Made by a program: the position numbers and the translations under genes
Shown: piece after piece, positions 16,817 to 23,333 of the stretch
Numbering within the stretch: the stretch's first letter is position 1
Layout: every line of letters begins with the position of its first letter
The notes under the pieces: generated by a model
The model's database searches: none
What the model saw: only the letters and a program-made list of their open reading frames with translations
What the model was told of the DNA's origin: nothing
NCBI GenBank assembly: GCA_030428695.1
Contig: JAUIEM010000124.1
Coordinates: forward strand, 1 to 23,333
Direction: 5' to 3'
Length of the DNA: 23,333 nucleotides
Source of the DNA: a bacterium
GTDB lineage: Bacteria; Planctomycetota; J058; JAJDCP01

Positions 16817-18720
16817 TTCAGGTAGTGGCGGGCCGCGGCCTTCTTACGGCCGAGCTCGCGCAGCAGGTCGGCGAGCTTCCGATGGGCCTCGGAGTAGGTC
16901 GCGTCGAGCTTCAAGGCCTGGCGGTAGTGGTACTCGGCCTCGGTCTTCGAGCCCTCGGCGACGAACATGTCGGCGAGGTTCTTGTGGGGGCGTGGGTTGC
17001 TCGGCTCGATGTCGATCGCGTTGCGCAGGTGGTACTCCGCCTCGCGGATGCGGCCGCAGCGGCTGAGGAGGATGCCGAGGTTGTTGTGCACCTTGGCGCA
17101 CTGGTCGTCGAGCTTGAGGGCGGTGCGGTACAGGCTCTCGGCGCGCTCGGAGTCGCCGGCGTCGTCGAGCAGGGCGGCGAGGTTGTTGTGGATGTGGATG
17201 TCCCAGGGATCGAGCTTGAGAGCGCGCTCGAAGTGCTTGATCGCCTTCTCGGCGTCGCCCTTGGCGAGCAGCAGGGTCGCGAGGTTGCCATGGGCCTTGG
17301 GATGGTTCGGGTCGGCCTCGAGGGCGCGGCGGAAGTGGTCCATCGCCTTCTCGGGGCGCTTCTTGGCGATCAGGACGCCGAGGTTGTAGTGGGCCTCGCC
17401 GTGGTTGGCGCTGAGCTTGAGGATCTTGCGGTAGTGGTGCTCGGCCTCGCGCAGCTTGCCCATGCCGCGGAAGACCCGCGCGAGGTTGCGGTGGGCCTTG
17501 ATCCGATGGGGCTGCATGCCGAGGCACTTGCGGAAGTGCATAGAGGCGCGGGCGAGGTCGCCGCGGCGCTGGTAGATCTCGCCGAGGCGGAAGTGCAGCT
17601 CGGGGTCGTCGCGGGCGACCTGCAACACCGTCAGGTAGGGCAACAGGGCCTCCTCGAGCTGGTCGCTGGCGTAGGCCTGATCCCCCCGCTGGCGATGGCG
17701 CTTGAGCTTGTGGAGCATCGAGTAGAGCATGCCCGCGCAGGCGAGCATCACCGCGGCGGCGAGTCCCAGGCCGAGGGACAGGTCGCCGAGCATGTTGAAG
17801 CCGATCCAGAAGAACGAGGCGACCACCGCGGGGATCGCCGGCCACATCCACCAACGGACGGTCCCACGGATCAGGTCCGCGAGGGTCAGCGGACGGACCT
17901 CCTCGGCGTCCTTCTGCAGGAGCCGCTGCTTGATCTCGAGCAGGAAGCGCTTGTAGGCGGCGGCGTTGTTCAGGCGGCGCGCGGGGTTGCGGCTCAGGCC
18001 CCGCATCAACAGCGAGCGAAAGGCCGCGGGGATCGCGCGCTCCTCGACGCTGCCGGGGTCGTTGCCGGTCAGGCAGCGGTAGAGCACGGCGGACAAGCCG
18101 TACAGGTCGGTGCGGGCATCGGCGGCGCGGCCCTCGGACTGCTCCGGCGCGAGGTAGGAGGCCTGCTTGTCGACGAGGAACTCCGGCCGGTGGGCGTAGC
18201 CGAAGTCGGCGAGCTTGACGGTGCCACGCTTGGAGAACAGCACGTTCCAGGGGTTGACCATGCCGTGCACGACCCCGACCTGATGGGCGGCCTCGAGGGC
18301 CGAGGCGAGGGCGTGGCCGATATCGCACACCTCGAGCTCGGGGAGCACCGAGCCCTTGAGCTTGCGCGCGAGGTTCCCCTTCAACTTCGGCATCACGAGG
18401 AAGGGGCCGCCCTGGTCGGTGCCGAAGTCGAGGAAGCGCACGATGTGGCGATGCTCGAGAGCCTTCAGCGACCGCAGCTCCCACTCGAAGTATTTGAGGT
18501 CGACGTCCTCGGCGAGGCGCTTGAAGACGACCTCCCGCTTGTGCTTGACGTCGAGGGCCTCGTAGGCGGTCGGTTCGCTTCCGAGGCGGCTGTCGAGCTG
18601 GTAGCGGCCACGCGCGCGGATCGAGCCGGCGCCGAACTGCGAGATCGGCTCGCTCCGGTCGAGCTCGTGGGCAGGAGTGTGCGGCTCGTGGGGGTCGTGC
18701 TCAGGCAAGGCGCCATCCAT
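16804..18720 (-). CDS. Membrane pseudokinase with C-terminal TPR repeats
   Basis: A 638-residue protein in three parts. Residues 35-265 follow the Hanks kinase fold but lack key residues. The glycine loop is degenerate (LGSEPTAYEA), and HRDxKPxN has become HGMVNPWN (152-159), so the catalytic Asp is Met154 and the following Lys is Asn156. Lys67, Glu81, Asn159, DFG (172-174) and APEQ are kept. ATP binding is thus possible but phosphotransfer unlikely. Residues 292-312 and 314-336 are two membrane helices joined by a very short turn. Residues 340-636 are about nine TPRs, such as AEHHYRKILKLSANHGEAHYNLG. Kinase-like and TPR parts are therefore both on the cytoplasmic side. Role: probably a membrane scaffold recruiting partners. 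I chose ATG 18720; ATG 18756 or 18753 are alternatives, none with a strong ribosome binding site. Confidence 0.82.
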   Translation of the reverse strand: MDGALPEHDPHEPHTPAHELDRSEPISQFGAGSIRARGRYQLDSRLGSEPTAYEALDVKHKREVVFKRLAEDVDLKYFEWELRSLKALEHRHIVRFLDFGTDQGGPFLVMPKLKGNLARKLKGSVLPELEVCDIGHALASALEAAHQVGVVHGMVNPWNVLFSKRGTVKLADFGYAHRPEFLVDKQASYLAPEQSEGRAADARTDLYGLSAVLYRCLTGNDPGSVEERAIPAAFRSLLMRGLSRNPARRLNNAAAYKRFLLEIKQRLLQKDAEEVRPLTLADLIRGTVRWWMWPAIPAVVASFFWIGFNMLGDLSLGLGLAAAVMLACAGMLYSMLHKLKRHRQRGDQAYASDQLEEALLPYLTVLQVARDDPELHFRLGEIYQRRGDLARASMHFRKCLGMQPHRIKAHRNLARVFRGMGKLREAEHHYRKILKLSANHGEAHYNLGVLIAKKRPEKAMDHFRRALEADPNHPKAHGNLATLLLAKGDAEKAIKHFERALKLDPWDIHIHNNLAALLDDAGDSERAESLYRTALKLDDQCAKVHNNLGILLSRCGRIREAEYHLRNAIDIEPSNPRPHKNLADMFVAEGSKTEAEYHYRQALKLDATYSEAHRKLADLLRELGRKKAAARHYLKAQA

Positions 18721-18950
18721 CGGTCTCGGGCGGGGGACACCGCCGCCCCCCATCATTCGCGACTTCACGCGCCGAAGCAAGGCGCCGGCAGCCCGGCCTC
18801 GCGCGGGGGCGCGGTCCGGCCCCGTAGCGCTGTGCGCGGGAGCCGGGGAGGCGGCTCGCGAGCGCGCCGCAGCCGCGACCAGGAGCGCGCCCGTTCCGAT
18901 CCGCGCGGCGAGGGTGCGGACGCGCCGCTTGCCGTCGCGCGAGCAAAGTC

Positions 18951-18978
18951 GTGCAACGCGCCGCATCCGTGCTAGGCT
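18951..18978 (+). promoter_or_regulatory. Possible promoter of the C26 hydrolase gene
   Basis: GTGCAA (18951-18956) and TAGGCT (18973-18978) are 16 bases apart and lie 40 bases before the GTG start codon. The match to consensus is weak. The whole 298-base divergent interval 18721-19018 shows nothing else I can name. Confidence 0.3.
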
Positions 18979-19018
18979 TGTCTTCACGGCATCCCGCCGG
19001 CAACGAAGGAGATCGACC

Positions 19019-19768
19019 GTGGGCCGACCGCGCATCGGGCTGAGCGCCTGCTTCCTCCACGATCCGGACCGCCAGCGCAACCTCTTCCGCGGCAAGACCC
19101 TGGTGTACATGGAGCGGTCGATGATGGACTGGCTGCTCGGCGCCGGGGCCCTGCCCTGTCTCTTGCCTCCGACCGCCGGAGAGATCCCGGCGGAGGAGCT
19201 GCTGGAAGGGATGGACGGGCTGCTCCTGCAGGCCGGGGACGACGTCTGCCCGCGCAGCTACGGCCAGGAGCCGCTGCGACCGGAGTGGATTGGCGACGCC
19301 GCGCGCGACGCGGAGGAGCGCGCCCTGCTCGACGCCGCCCTCGCCCGCGACCTGCCGGTGCTCGCGGTGTGCCGCGGGCTGCAGCTGCTCAACGTCGCGC
19401 GCGGGGGCACGCTGCTGCAGGACATCCCGAGCCAGCGACCCGAGGCCCGCCAGCACCGCGACGGCGAGGTCTACGACCGGCTCGGGCACCGGGTCGAGCT
19501 GGCGCCGGGCTCCCGGCTCGCGGAGCTGTACGGACGCGCGAGCGGGTGGGTGAATTCCATCCATCACCAGGCCGTCGACCGGCTCGGCGAGGGGCTCGTC
19601 ATCGAGGCACGCTGTCCCGAGGACGGGATGGTCGAAGCCCTGCGCCTGCCCGGGGCGCGCTACTGCATGGCCGTGCAGTGGCATCCGGAGATGATGACCC
19701 GGCCCGTCCCGGACGCGCTGCCCGCCTCGACGCTCCTCGACGACTTCCTCGACGCCTGCGGGCGGTGA
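19019..19768 (+). CDS. Class I glutamine amidotransferase-like hydrolase (peptidase C26 family)
   Basis: A 249-residue protein of the gamma-glutamyl hydrolase / PuuD branch of class I glutamine amidotransferases. These cut gamma-glutamyl amide bonds, for example in gamma-glutamyl-GABA. The triad is visible: nucleophile Cys118 in VCRGLQLLN, followed by GGTLLQD, and His222 and Glu224 in QWHPE. VNSIHHQAV (178-186) is also typical of PuuD-like proteins. QAGDDVCPRSYG (71-82) matches the usual GGxDxxPxxYG segment, with the first glycine of that motif replaced. No signal peptide is present, so it is cytoplasmic. The GTG start at 19019 has AAGGAG seven bases upstream. No polyamine genes (puuA, B or C) are nearby, so a role in putrescine breakdown is only possible and the substrate is open. 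Confidence 0.88.
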   Translation: MGRPRIGLSACFLHDPDRQRNLFRGKTLVYMERSMMDWLLGAGALPCLLPPTAGEIPAEELLEGMDGLLLQAGDDVCPRSYGQEPLRPEWIGDAARDAEERALLDAALARDLPVLAVCRGLQLLNVARGGTLLQDIPSQRPEARQHRDGEVYDRLGHRVELAPGSRLAELYGRASGWVNSIHHQAVDRLGEGLVIEARCPEDGMVEALRLPGARYCMAVQWHPEMMTRPVPDALPASTLLDDFLDACGR

Positions 19769-19783
19769 AGCGCGCGCGGCTGA

Positions 19784-19789
19784 TACAAT
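19784..19789 (+). promoter_or_regulatory. Extended -10 promoter of the 17-TPR gene
   Basis: TGATACAAT is an extended -10 (TGn plus TACAAT, five of six consensus bases) 15 bases after the hydrolase stop codon. No -35 is seen, as expected for extended -10 promoters. The predicted leader is about 26 bases and contains the GAGGAG ribosome binding site. Confidence 0.5.
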
Positions 19790-19821
19790 GGAAACGATAT
19801 CAAGCGAATGAGGAGTTTGCG

Positions 19822-21618
19822 ATGCGAGCGCTGCTGCTTGTGCTGACGCTGGCCGGGCTCGTCCTGGCCCAGGAACGGACCGCGCAGGAACACTTCGACG
19901 ACGGCGATGCGAAGCACGAGGAGGGGGACCTCGCCGGAGCGATCGAGTGCTACACCGCCGCGCTCGCGGCCGATCCGGACTTCAAGCTCGCCTACAACGA
20001 CCGCGGCATCGCCCACCTCGACCTCGGCGATCTCGACGCCGCGCTCGCCGACTTCAGCGAGGCCCTGCGCTGCGACCCCGCCTACGCACAGGCGCTCAAG
20101 AACCGCGGCTGGACCCACCGCAAGGCCGGCGACTTCGCAGCCGCGATCGCCGACTACACCGCCGCGATCGCCCTCGACGAGCGCGATGCCGAGGCCTGGA
20201 ACGAGCGGGGCGTGACCTCCTACCGCAGCGGCGACTTCCTCGGCGCGCTCGAGGACTTCCGCAAGGCCTGCGAGCACGGTCCGGGCACCACCGCGCACTG
20301 GACCAACCGCGGCTCGACCGCCCGCGAGCTCGGCGACTACCGCGAGGCGCTCGAGAGCTACTCCGCCGCGCTCCGCCGCGATCCCGACAACGCGGACCAC
20401 TGGAACTTCCGCGGCGTGCTGTTCGCCGAGAGCGGCGACGACCTGACCGCGCTCGCCGACTTCGAGCGCGCGCTCGAGCTCGACCCCGCGCTGGCGGTCG
20501 CGCACAAGAATCGCGGCATCTCCTTCGACAGCCTCGGCCGCCAGGCTGAGGCGATCGCCGCCTACACCCGCGCGATCGCCCTCGCCCCGGACGAGGCGGA
20601 CACCTACAACTACCGCGCGAACGCCCGCGCCAGCCTCGGCGACTTCGCCGCGGCGATCGCCGATTTCGACCGGGCCCTGGAGCTCGACCCGGGCTTCGTC
20701 CGGGCGCTCCTGAACCGCGGCATCACCCACCGCGACCTCGACGACCTCGCGGCCGCGATCGCCGACTATTCCGCCGCGATCGCCCTCGACCCCGAGCGTG
20801 CGGAGAGCTACAACTACCGCGGCGTCGCCCGCTACGAGGCGTTGGACAACGCAGGCGCGATCGCCGACTATTCCCGCGCGATCGCCCTCGACCCGGGATT
20901 CCTGCTCGCCTACAAGAACCGCGGGCTGGCACGCCTCGACGACGGCGACGGCGCGGGCGCGATCGACGACTACACCCGGGCCCTGCGGCTGCGCCCGGAC
21001 GCCGCGGAGGTGCTCAACCTGCGCGGGGAGGCGAAGGCGGCCGCGGGCCGCTACGGCGAGGCGATCGCCGACTTCACCCGCGCGATCGAGCTCGACGCGG
21101 GCCTGGCCACGGCGGTCAAAAACCGCGCGAGCGCCTACCACGACGCCGGCGACTACACCACCGCGATCGCGGACTACAACCGCGCGATCCGCCTCGACCC
21201 CACGGACGCGCAGCTGTTCAACGACCGCGGCGTCGCCCGCCACGAGCTCGGCGAGCTCGACGCCGCCCTGGCCGACTACAACCAGGCTCTGCGCCTCGAT
21301 CCGGCCTACGCCAAGGCCCTCTCCAACCGCGGGGTCACGAACAAAAGCCTCGAGAGGCACGACGCGGCCCTGGCCGACCACGACCGCGCGATCGAGCTCG
21401 CCCCCGCCTGTGCGGATTATCGGAACCTGCGGGGCGTGCTCCTCTACGAGCTCGGCCGCACCGCCCAGGCGCTGCGCGACTTCGATGAGGCGATCCGCCT
21501 CGAGCCCGCCTTCGCCCAGGCGTACGAGAACCGGGCCTGGTGCCACGAGAGTCTCGGGGACGAGGCGGCCGCGCGCCGTGACCGGAGCAAGGCCCGGGAG
21601 CTGCGCGCGGGGGATTGA
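19822..21618 (+). CDS. Exported protein made of 17 tandem TPRs
   Basis: A 598-residue protein. MRALLLVLTLAGLVLA is a signal peptide, with cleavage likely before QERT. Residues 21-598 are exactly 17 repeats of 34 residues with no insertion or deletion between them. Each follows the pattern NRG-x6-GD-xx-AAIADY-xx-AI-xLDP, the NRG type of TPR. These form a right-handed superhelix used for protein binding. At DNA level this is a 102-bp tandem array from 19882 to 21615. No catalytic domain is present, so it is probably a periplasmic scaffold. The start at 19822 has GAGGAG six bases upstream and an extended -10 promoter. It is 64 bases from the secretin-like lipoprotein gene on the same strand, which suggests co-expression. 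The partner is unknown. Confidence 0.9.
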   Translation: MRALLLVLTLAGLVLAQERTAQEHFDDGDAKHEEGDLAGAIECYTAALAADPDFKLAYNDRGIAHLDLGDLDAALADFSEALRCDPAYAQALKNRGWTHRKAGDFAAAIADYTAAIALDERDAEAWNERGVTSYRSGDFLGALEDFRKACEHGPGTTAHWTNRGSTARELGDYREALESYSAALRRDPDNADHWNFRGVLFAESGDDLTALADFERALELDPALAVAHKNRGISFDSLGRQAEAIAAYTRAIALAPDEADTYNYRANARASLGDFAAAIADFDRALELDPGFVRALLNRGITHRDLDDLAAAIADYSAAIALDPERAESYNYRGVARYEALDNAGAIADYSRAIALDPGFLLAYKNRGLARLDDGDGAGAIDDYTRALRLRPDAAEVLNLRGEAKAAAGRYGEAIADFTRAIELDAGLATAVKNRASAYHDAGDYTTAIADYNRAIRLDPTDAQLFNDRGVARHELGELDAALADYNQALRLDPAYAKALSNRGVTNKSLERHDAALADHDRAIELAPACADYRNLRGVLLYELGRTAQALRDFDEAIRLEPAFAQAYENRAWCHESLGDEAAARRDRSKARELRAGD

Positions 21619-21682
21619 GGGCGTGACGGACCGGTGACCGCGCGGCCGACGATGGCTTCCAGAAGCCCACACGGAGGTTCCG

Positions 21683-22636
21683 ATGCGTTCTCTGCTCCCC
21701 ACCCTGCTCGTCCTCGGCCTGATCGGTTGCGCCGCGCCGCCGCGGCAGTCCGCGCGCGCGCCTTCCGGCGTCTCCCACACCCACTACGAGGCCTACAAGG
21801 CCGCCCGCGAGATCGATCCGAAGGTGCAGCTCGCGGTCTATCACCTGCCCCTGCCCGAGGCGGCCGTCCCGTTCCTGCGCGAGCTCCCCCTCCTCGGCCA
21901 CCTGTTCGGCAAGGAAGAGCCCGTGCGGCGCCCGCCCCTCCTGGGCGAGCTCCCGATCCTCCAGCAGCTGTTCGTCGACGAGCCCGCGACGGGCGCTCCG
22001 GACTGGGTCGGAATGCTCCGTGAGGCTTTCCCGGACGTCGACTGGGACAGCCCCTACGTGTTGCGGGCAGAAGGCGGCGAGCTGCTCGCCATCCACCATC
22101 CGGACGTGCTCGACCGCCTCGACGCCGTGCAGAAGGAGCTGTTCGAGAACCTGCCGATGTACACCGTCGAGCTGGCGCTGTACGAGCTGGACGAGGCTCC
22201 CGCCGCGGGCGCGCCGCTGCCGCTCGAGGGCGAGCCGATCGCCCTGCCGCGCGTGGTCGTCTTCGCCAACCAGGCCAGCCACGCCCAGCTGATCGCCCAG
22301 CACGCCTATGTCGCCGACTTCGTCGCGGTGCGCAGGCACGGCGACACCGTGTTCGATCCGGTGATCGAGCTGCTCAGCGAAGGCTACCGCGCCGATGTCG
22401 AGGTCGTGACCGACGCCGAGGAGCCCTACCTCGCGCTGGTCTTCGAGCAGGCCGAGCTGCTGTCGATGGACAAGCTGCGCGTCGACGACGCCATCGAGAT
22501 CGACGTCCCGGAGGTCCGGAAGGTCTCGGTCGAGGAGACGCTGCGCCTCAGCGAGCTGCCGACCCGCCTCGCGATCACCCCACGCCTGGTGCTGCGGGTC
22601 GACGTGCGCAGCGAGCCCCTGCGCGTCCGCGAGTGA
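21683..22636 (+). CDS. Secretin-like lipoprotein
   Basis: A 317-residue protein with signal peptide and lipobox L-I-G-C (Cys16). LPLLGHLFG (68-76) and LGELPILQQLF (87-97) resemble the PLLGxLPxLGxLF segment of secretins. LLAIHHPDVLDRLDAVQKEL followed by MYTVELALYEL resembles the secretin N-domain pattern (a helix, then a strand beginning V-x-V-E). VFANQASHAQLIAQ through TVFDPVIELLSEGYRADVEVV resembles part of the secretin C-domain (NQ...DPVI...G...L.V). A secretin of type II systems has about 600 residues or more, so this is a short relative that need not form a pore. Planctomycetes encode many such proteins. The start at 21683 has GGAGG five bases upstream. It is convergent to a gene with GspE/MshE N-terminal-type repeats, a notable pairing. 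Function unproven. Confidence 0.65.
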   Translation: MRSLLPTLLVLGLIGCAAPPRQSARAPSGVSHTHYEAYKAAREIDPKVQLAVYHLPLPEAAVPFLRELPLLGHLFGKEEPVRRPPLLGELPILQQLFVDEPATGAPDWVGMLREAFPDVDWDSPYVLRAEGGELLAIHHPDVLDRLDAVQKELFENLPMYTVELALYELDEAPAAGAPLPLEGEPIALPRVVVFANQASHAQLIAQHAYVADFVAVRRHGDTVFDPVIELLSEGYRADVEVVTDAEEPYLALVFEQAELLSMDKLRVDDAIEIDVPEVRKVSVEETLRLSELPTRLAITPRLVLRVDVRSEPLRVRE

Positions 22637-22655
22637 GCCTCCAGGGAACCGGCCC

Positions 22656-22679
22656 GCGGCCGTGCTCGCAGTAGGCCGC
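22656..22679. terminator. Possible hairpin between convergent genes
   Basis: GCGGCC and GGCCGC enclose a 12-base loop between the stop codons of the secretin-like gene and the convergent small gene. No T-tract is present, so function as a bidirectional terminator is uncertain. Confidence 0.3.
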
Positions 22680-22710
22680 TCCCCGGCTGGCGACCGGCAT
22701 CGGAGGGAGC

Positions 22711-23166
22711 CTACTTCCCGCGCCGGCTCTCCGACTCCTTCAGGGCGGCCTGCAGCTGCTCGCGGGTGATCGTGCCGCGCTCGTGGAGGATCTCCCCGAT
22801 CAGCCGGCTGTCCTTCCCCTGCTTGCGCTCCGATGCCTGGATGTCGAGGGCGGCGAGCACCTGGAGATGCGTCGCGACGCCCTGTTCGATCAGGATCTCG
22901 CCGAGCAGCGCGAAGGTCGGCTGCTCGATCGACTCGCTCGGGTCGATGTCACGCGCCCGGCTGGTCAGCGAGCGCACGGCTCCTTTGAGCTGCCGCTCGT
23001 CGAGCAGGCCCCGGATGTAGAGGATCTCCCCGAGGCACAGACTGCGCTGGAAGACGCGCTGGAGCTTGACCTGGACATTCAGGGCGAGCAACACCTCGTG
23101 CTCGGTGACCCAGCCGAGGCGGATCACTTCACGGCCGAACAGGCGGTCCCGGGCGACTCTATCCAT
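22711..23166 (-). CDS. Small protein with repeated GspE/MshE N-terminal-type segments
   Basis: A 151-residue protein with no membrane or signal segment. It contains about four copies of a helix-turn motif: residues 9-36 (FGREVIRLGWVTEHEVLLAL), 43-68 (LGEILYIRGLLDERQLKGAV), 86-110 (LLGEILIEQGVATHLQVLAA) and 121-146 (LIGEILHERGTITREQLQAA). The pattern LGEiLxxxGxixxxqLxxAL is that of the N-terminal domain of type II secretion and pilus ATPases (T2SSE_N/MshEN), which in MshE binds cyclic di-GMP. No ATPase domain is attached, so it may be a free-standing regulator or adaptor; nucleotide binding is not shown by the sequence. The ATG at 23166 has GGAGGGG seven bases upstream. Such proteins are common in Planctomycetota. 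Confidence 0.75.
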   Translation of the reverse strand: MDRVARDRLFGREVIRLGWVTEHEVLLALNVQVKLQRVFQRSLCLGEILYIRGLLDERQLKGAVRSLTSRARDIDPSESIEQPTFALLGEILIEQGVATHLQVLAALDIQASERKQGKDSRLIGEILHERGTITREQLQAALKESESRRGK

Positions 23167-23251
23167 CGGATTCCCCCCTCCGAAGGGATAGGGCGGCGGC
23201 GCGGGAGTGTCAAGGCGACCGCGCGGGGAGCCTCGGACGCGGCCGCGCCCC

Positions 23252-23273
23252 GTCCTGCGTTGTGACGCAGGGC
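23252..23273 (-). terminator. Hairpin downstream of the partial right-end gene
   Basis: CCTGCGT, loop TGTG, ACGCAGG is a perfect 7-bp stem, extended by a G-U and a G-C pair to nine. On the minus strand it begins 27 bases after the stop codon at 23301. It lacks a T-tract, so it is a probable but unproven terminator. Confidence 0.4.
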
Positions 23274-23300
23274 CGGGCGCAGCGCGCGCTGGGCAAGTGG

Positions 23301-23333
23301 TCAGTTCCGGTTGCCGAAGTAGAAGCCGACGAC
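23301..23333 (-). CDS. C-terminal codons of a minus-strand gene (rest outside the window)
   Basis: The last ten codons read V-V-G-F-Y-F-G-N-R-N followed by TGA. A hydrophobic-aromatic end closing with a few polar residues suits a C-terminal membrane helix. A hairpin follows downstream. With so little sequence the reading frame is a suggestion only. Confidence 0.4.
   Translation of the reverse strand, partial: VVGFYFGNRN

Noticed and set aside
19882..21615. A possible CRISPR-like or satellite array because of regular spacing
   Set aside because: The 102-bp periodicity is fully explained by in-frame TPR codons; there are no short identical repeats with unique spacers.

Overview
The window is about 23.3 kb of very GC-rich bacterial DNA with tightly packed genes, Shine-Dalgarno sequences of the AGGAGG type and one tRNA. 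I see no rRNA, IS element, integrase, phage gene or CRISPR array. The gene content suggests an environmental, possibly uncultured, member of the Planctomycetota: a secretin-like lipoprotein, a protein built from repeats of the type II secretion ATPase N-terminal domain, NRG-type TPR arrays, Hanks-type kinases fused to other modules, and a MoxR/VWA pair. Myxococcota or a related deep lineage is the main alternative. This assignment is inference from gene content only.

Left part (1-8282, all minus strand): a giant HEAT-like/metallopeptidase-like/VWA protein (1703 aa), a MoxR/CbbQ-type AAA+ ATPase, an arylsulfotransferase-family lipoprotein and the start of another lipoprotein. AAA+ and arylsulfotransferase genes are one base apart. 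The giant gene is separated from the AAA+ gene by 190 bp rich in hairpins. MoxR/VWA pairs are generally thought to act as chaperone or maturation machines, so the arylsulfotransferase may be a co-expressed client or merely a neighbour. About 695 bp without a convincing gene follow (8283-8977).

Middle part (8978-13151): a signalling cluster. A soluble GAF-PAS histidine kinase, whose PAS carries the FixL haem-binding signature, a single-domain response regulator and a receiver-Ser/Thr kinase fusion form one minus-strand operon. A divergent gene encodes a degenerate receiver fused to an HPt domain. Together they hold every module of a His-Asp-His-Asp phosphorelay ending in a Ser/Thr kinase. An intrinsic terminator separates this from acs (acetyl-CoA synthetase, plus strand).

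Convergent to acs is an unrecognised gene with an acidic C-terminal tract. It carries an apparent frameshift caused by a tandem CGTC duplication, and its 3' end is partly duplicated around a hairpin element that also occurs near position 3100. Next come a tRNA-Ala(GGC) with its own promoter and terminator, and a membrane pseudokinase with C-terminal TPRs.

Right part (19019-23333): a class I glutamine amidotransferase-like (C26) hydrolase, an exported protein made of exactly 17 TPR units, a secretin-like lipoprotein, a convergent small protein with GspE/MshE N-terminal-type repeats, and the last codons of a further minus-strand gene.
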